Origin: Desulfatirhabdium sp040755275
Lineage (GTDB): Bacteria; Desulfobacterota; Desulfobacteria; Desulfobacterales; Desulfatirhabdiaceae
DNA length: 14,855 nucleotides
Assembly: GCA_040755275.1 (NCBI GenBank)
Contig: JBFMBE010000084.1
Location: 1 to 14,855 of the forward strand
Reading direction: 5' to 3'
In this document: in pieces, positions 14,716 through 14,855 of the stretch
How positions within the stretch are numbered: the stretch's first letter is position 1
How the letters are laid out: each line of letters begins with the position of its first letter
The notes under the pieces: generated by a model
The model's input: only the letters and a program-made list of their open reading frames with translations
Told to the model about the DNA's origin: nothing
Database searches by the model: none
Position numbers and translations under genes: made by a program

Positions 14716-14855
14716 TTTTGGGGAATGCCGGGCATAAGCGGGGTGGCTGGGGAAGCCTTTTGAGACTGCTGCGAAAACGTGTTTGAAGCCGCCGGATATC
14801 GTTGGATCGGACGGACGCGCTTGAACGAATGGACATTGAAAAGCAAGCCATTGCG

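Noticed and set aside
14780..14855. Open frame from a GTG at 14780, or from an ATG at 14829, running off the window end
   Set aside because: Both are too short to judge, lack a ribosome site and show no recognisable N-terminus.

Overview
The window carries eleven confident protein genes and no RNA genes, CRISPR array or transposase. Codon choice, a signal-peptide-bearing binding protein, a sigma-54 activator and several multi-domain two-component proteins point to a Gram-negative bacterium. The mix of REC/HD-GYP/HDOD genes and the intergenic repeats built around GCAAAAAGTC resembles Desulfobacterota (former Deltaproteobacteria). That placement is an inference, not something the sequence proves.

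Layout. (1) 150-1166, minus strand: a proline racemase / 4-hydroxyproline epimerase family enzyme with both active-site cysteines, followed by a terminator-like hairpin inside a repeat. (2) 1321-6110, plus strand: a tight four-gene signalling run. It encodes a REC-PAS-histidine kinase, a REC-HD-GYP protein, a free-standing HDOD protein and a REC-coiled-coil-PAS-like protein with no output domain. One kinase and three receiver domains in one run suggest a branched phosphorelay, probably touching cyclic-di-GMP turnover. (3) 6111-6366: an intergenic gap holding a 151-bp element with inverted ends. (4) 6367-9337: a membrane histidine kinase with an all-helical periplasmic sensor, and an NtrC-family sigma-54 activator, a classical two-component pair. 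(5) 9338-9753: a 416-bp regulatory gap with a perfect 18-bp palindrome and a possible promoter. (6) 9754-14656: an operon for uptake and cleavage of 2-aminoethylphosphonate-like phosphonates: binding protein, ATPase, fused double permease and phosphonoacetaldehyde hydrolase PhnX. (7) 14657-14855: a non-coding tail with another repeat fragment.

How the genes work together. The transporter would bring the phosphonate in and PhnX would release acetaldehyde and phosphate. The aminotransferase PhnW, normally needed to turn 2-aminoethylphosphonate into the PhnX substrate, is not in the window. The two signalling units lie between the racemase and the phosphonate operon. Whether either controls those genes cannot be told from the sequence; I see no convincing sigma-54 promoter before the phosphonate operon.

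The most interesting items are the unusual four-gene phosphorelay cassette with an altered HD-GYP active site, the perfect palindrome before the phosphonate operon, the absence of phnW, and a degenerate intergenic repeat family seen in three places.
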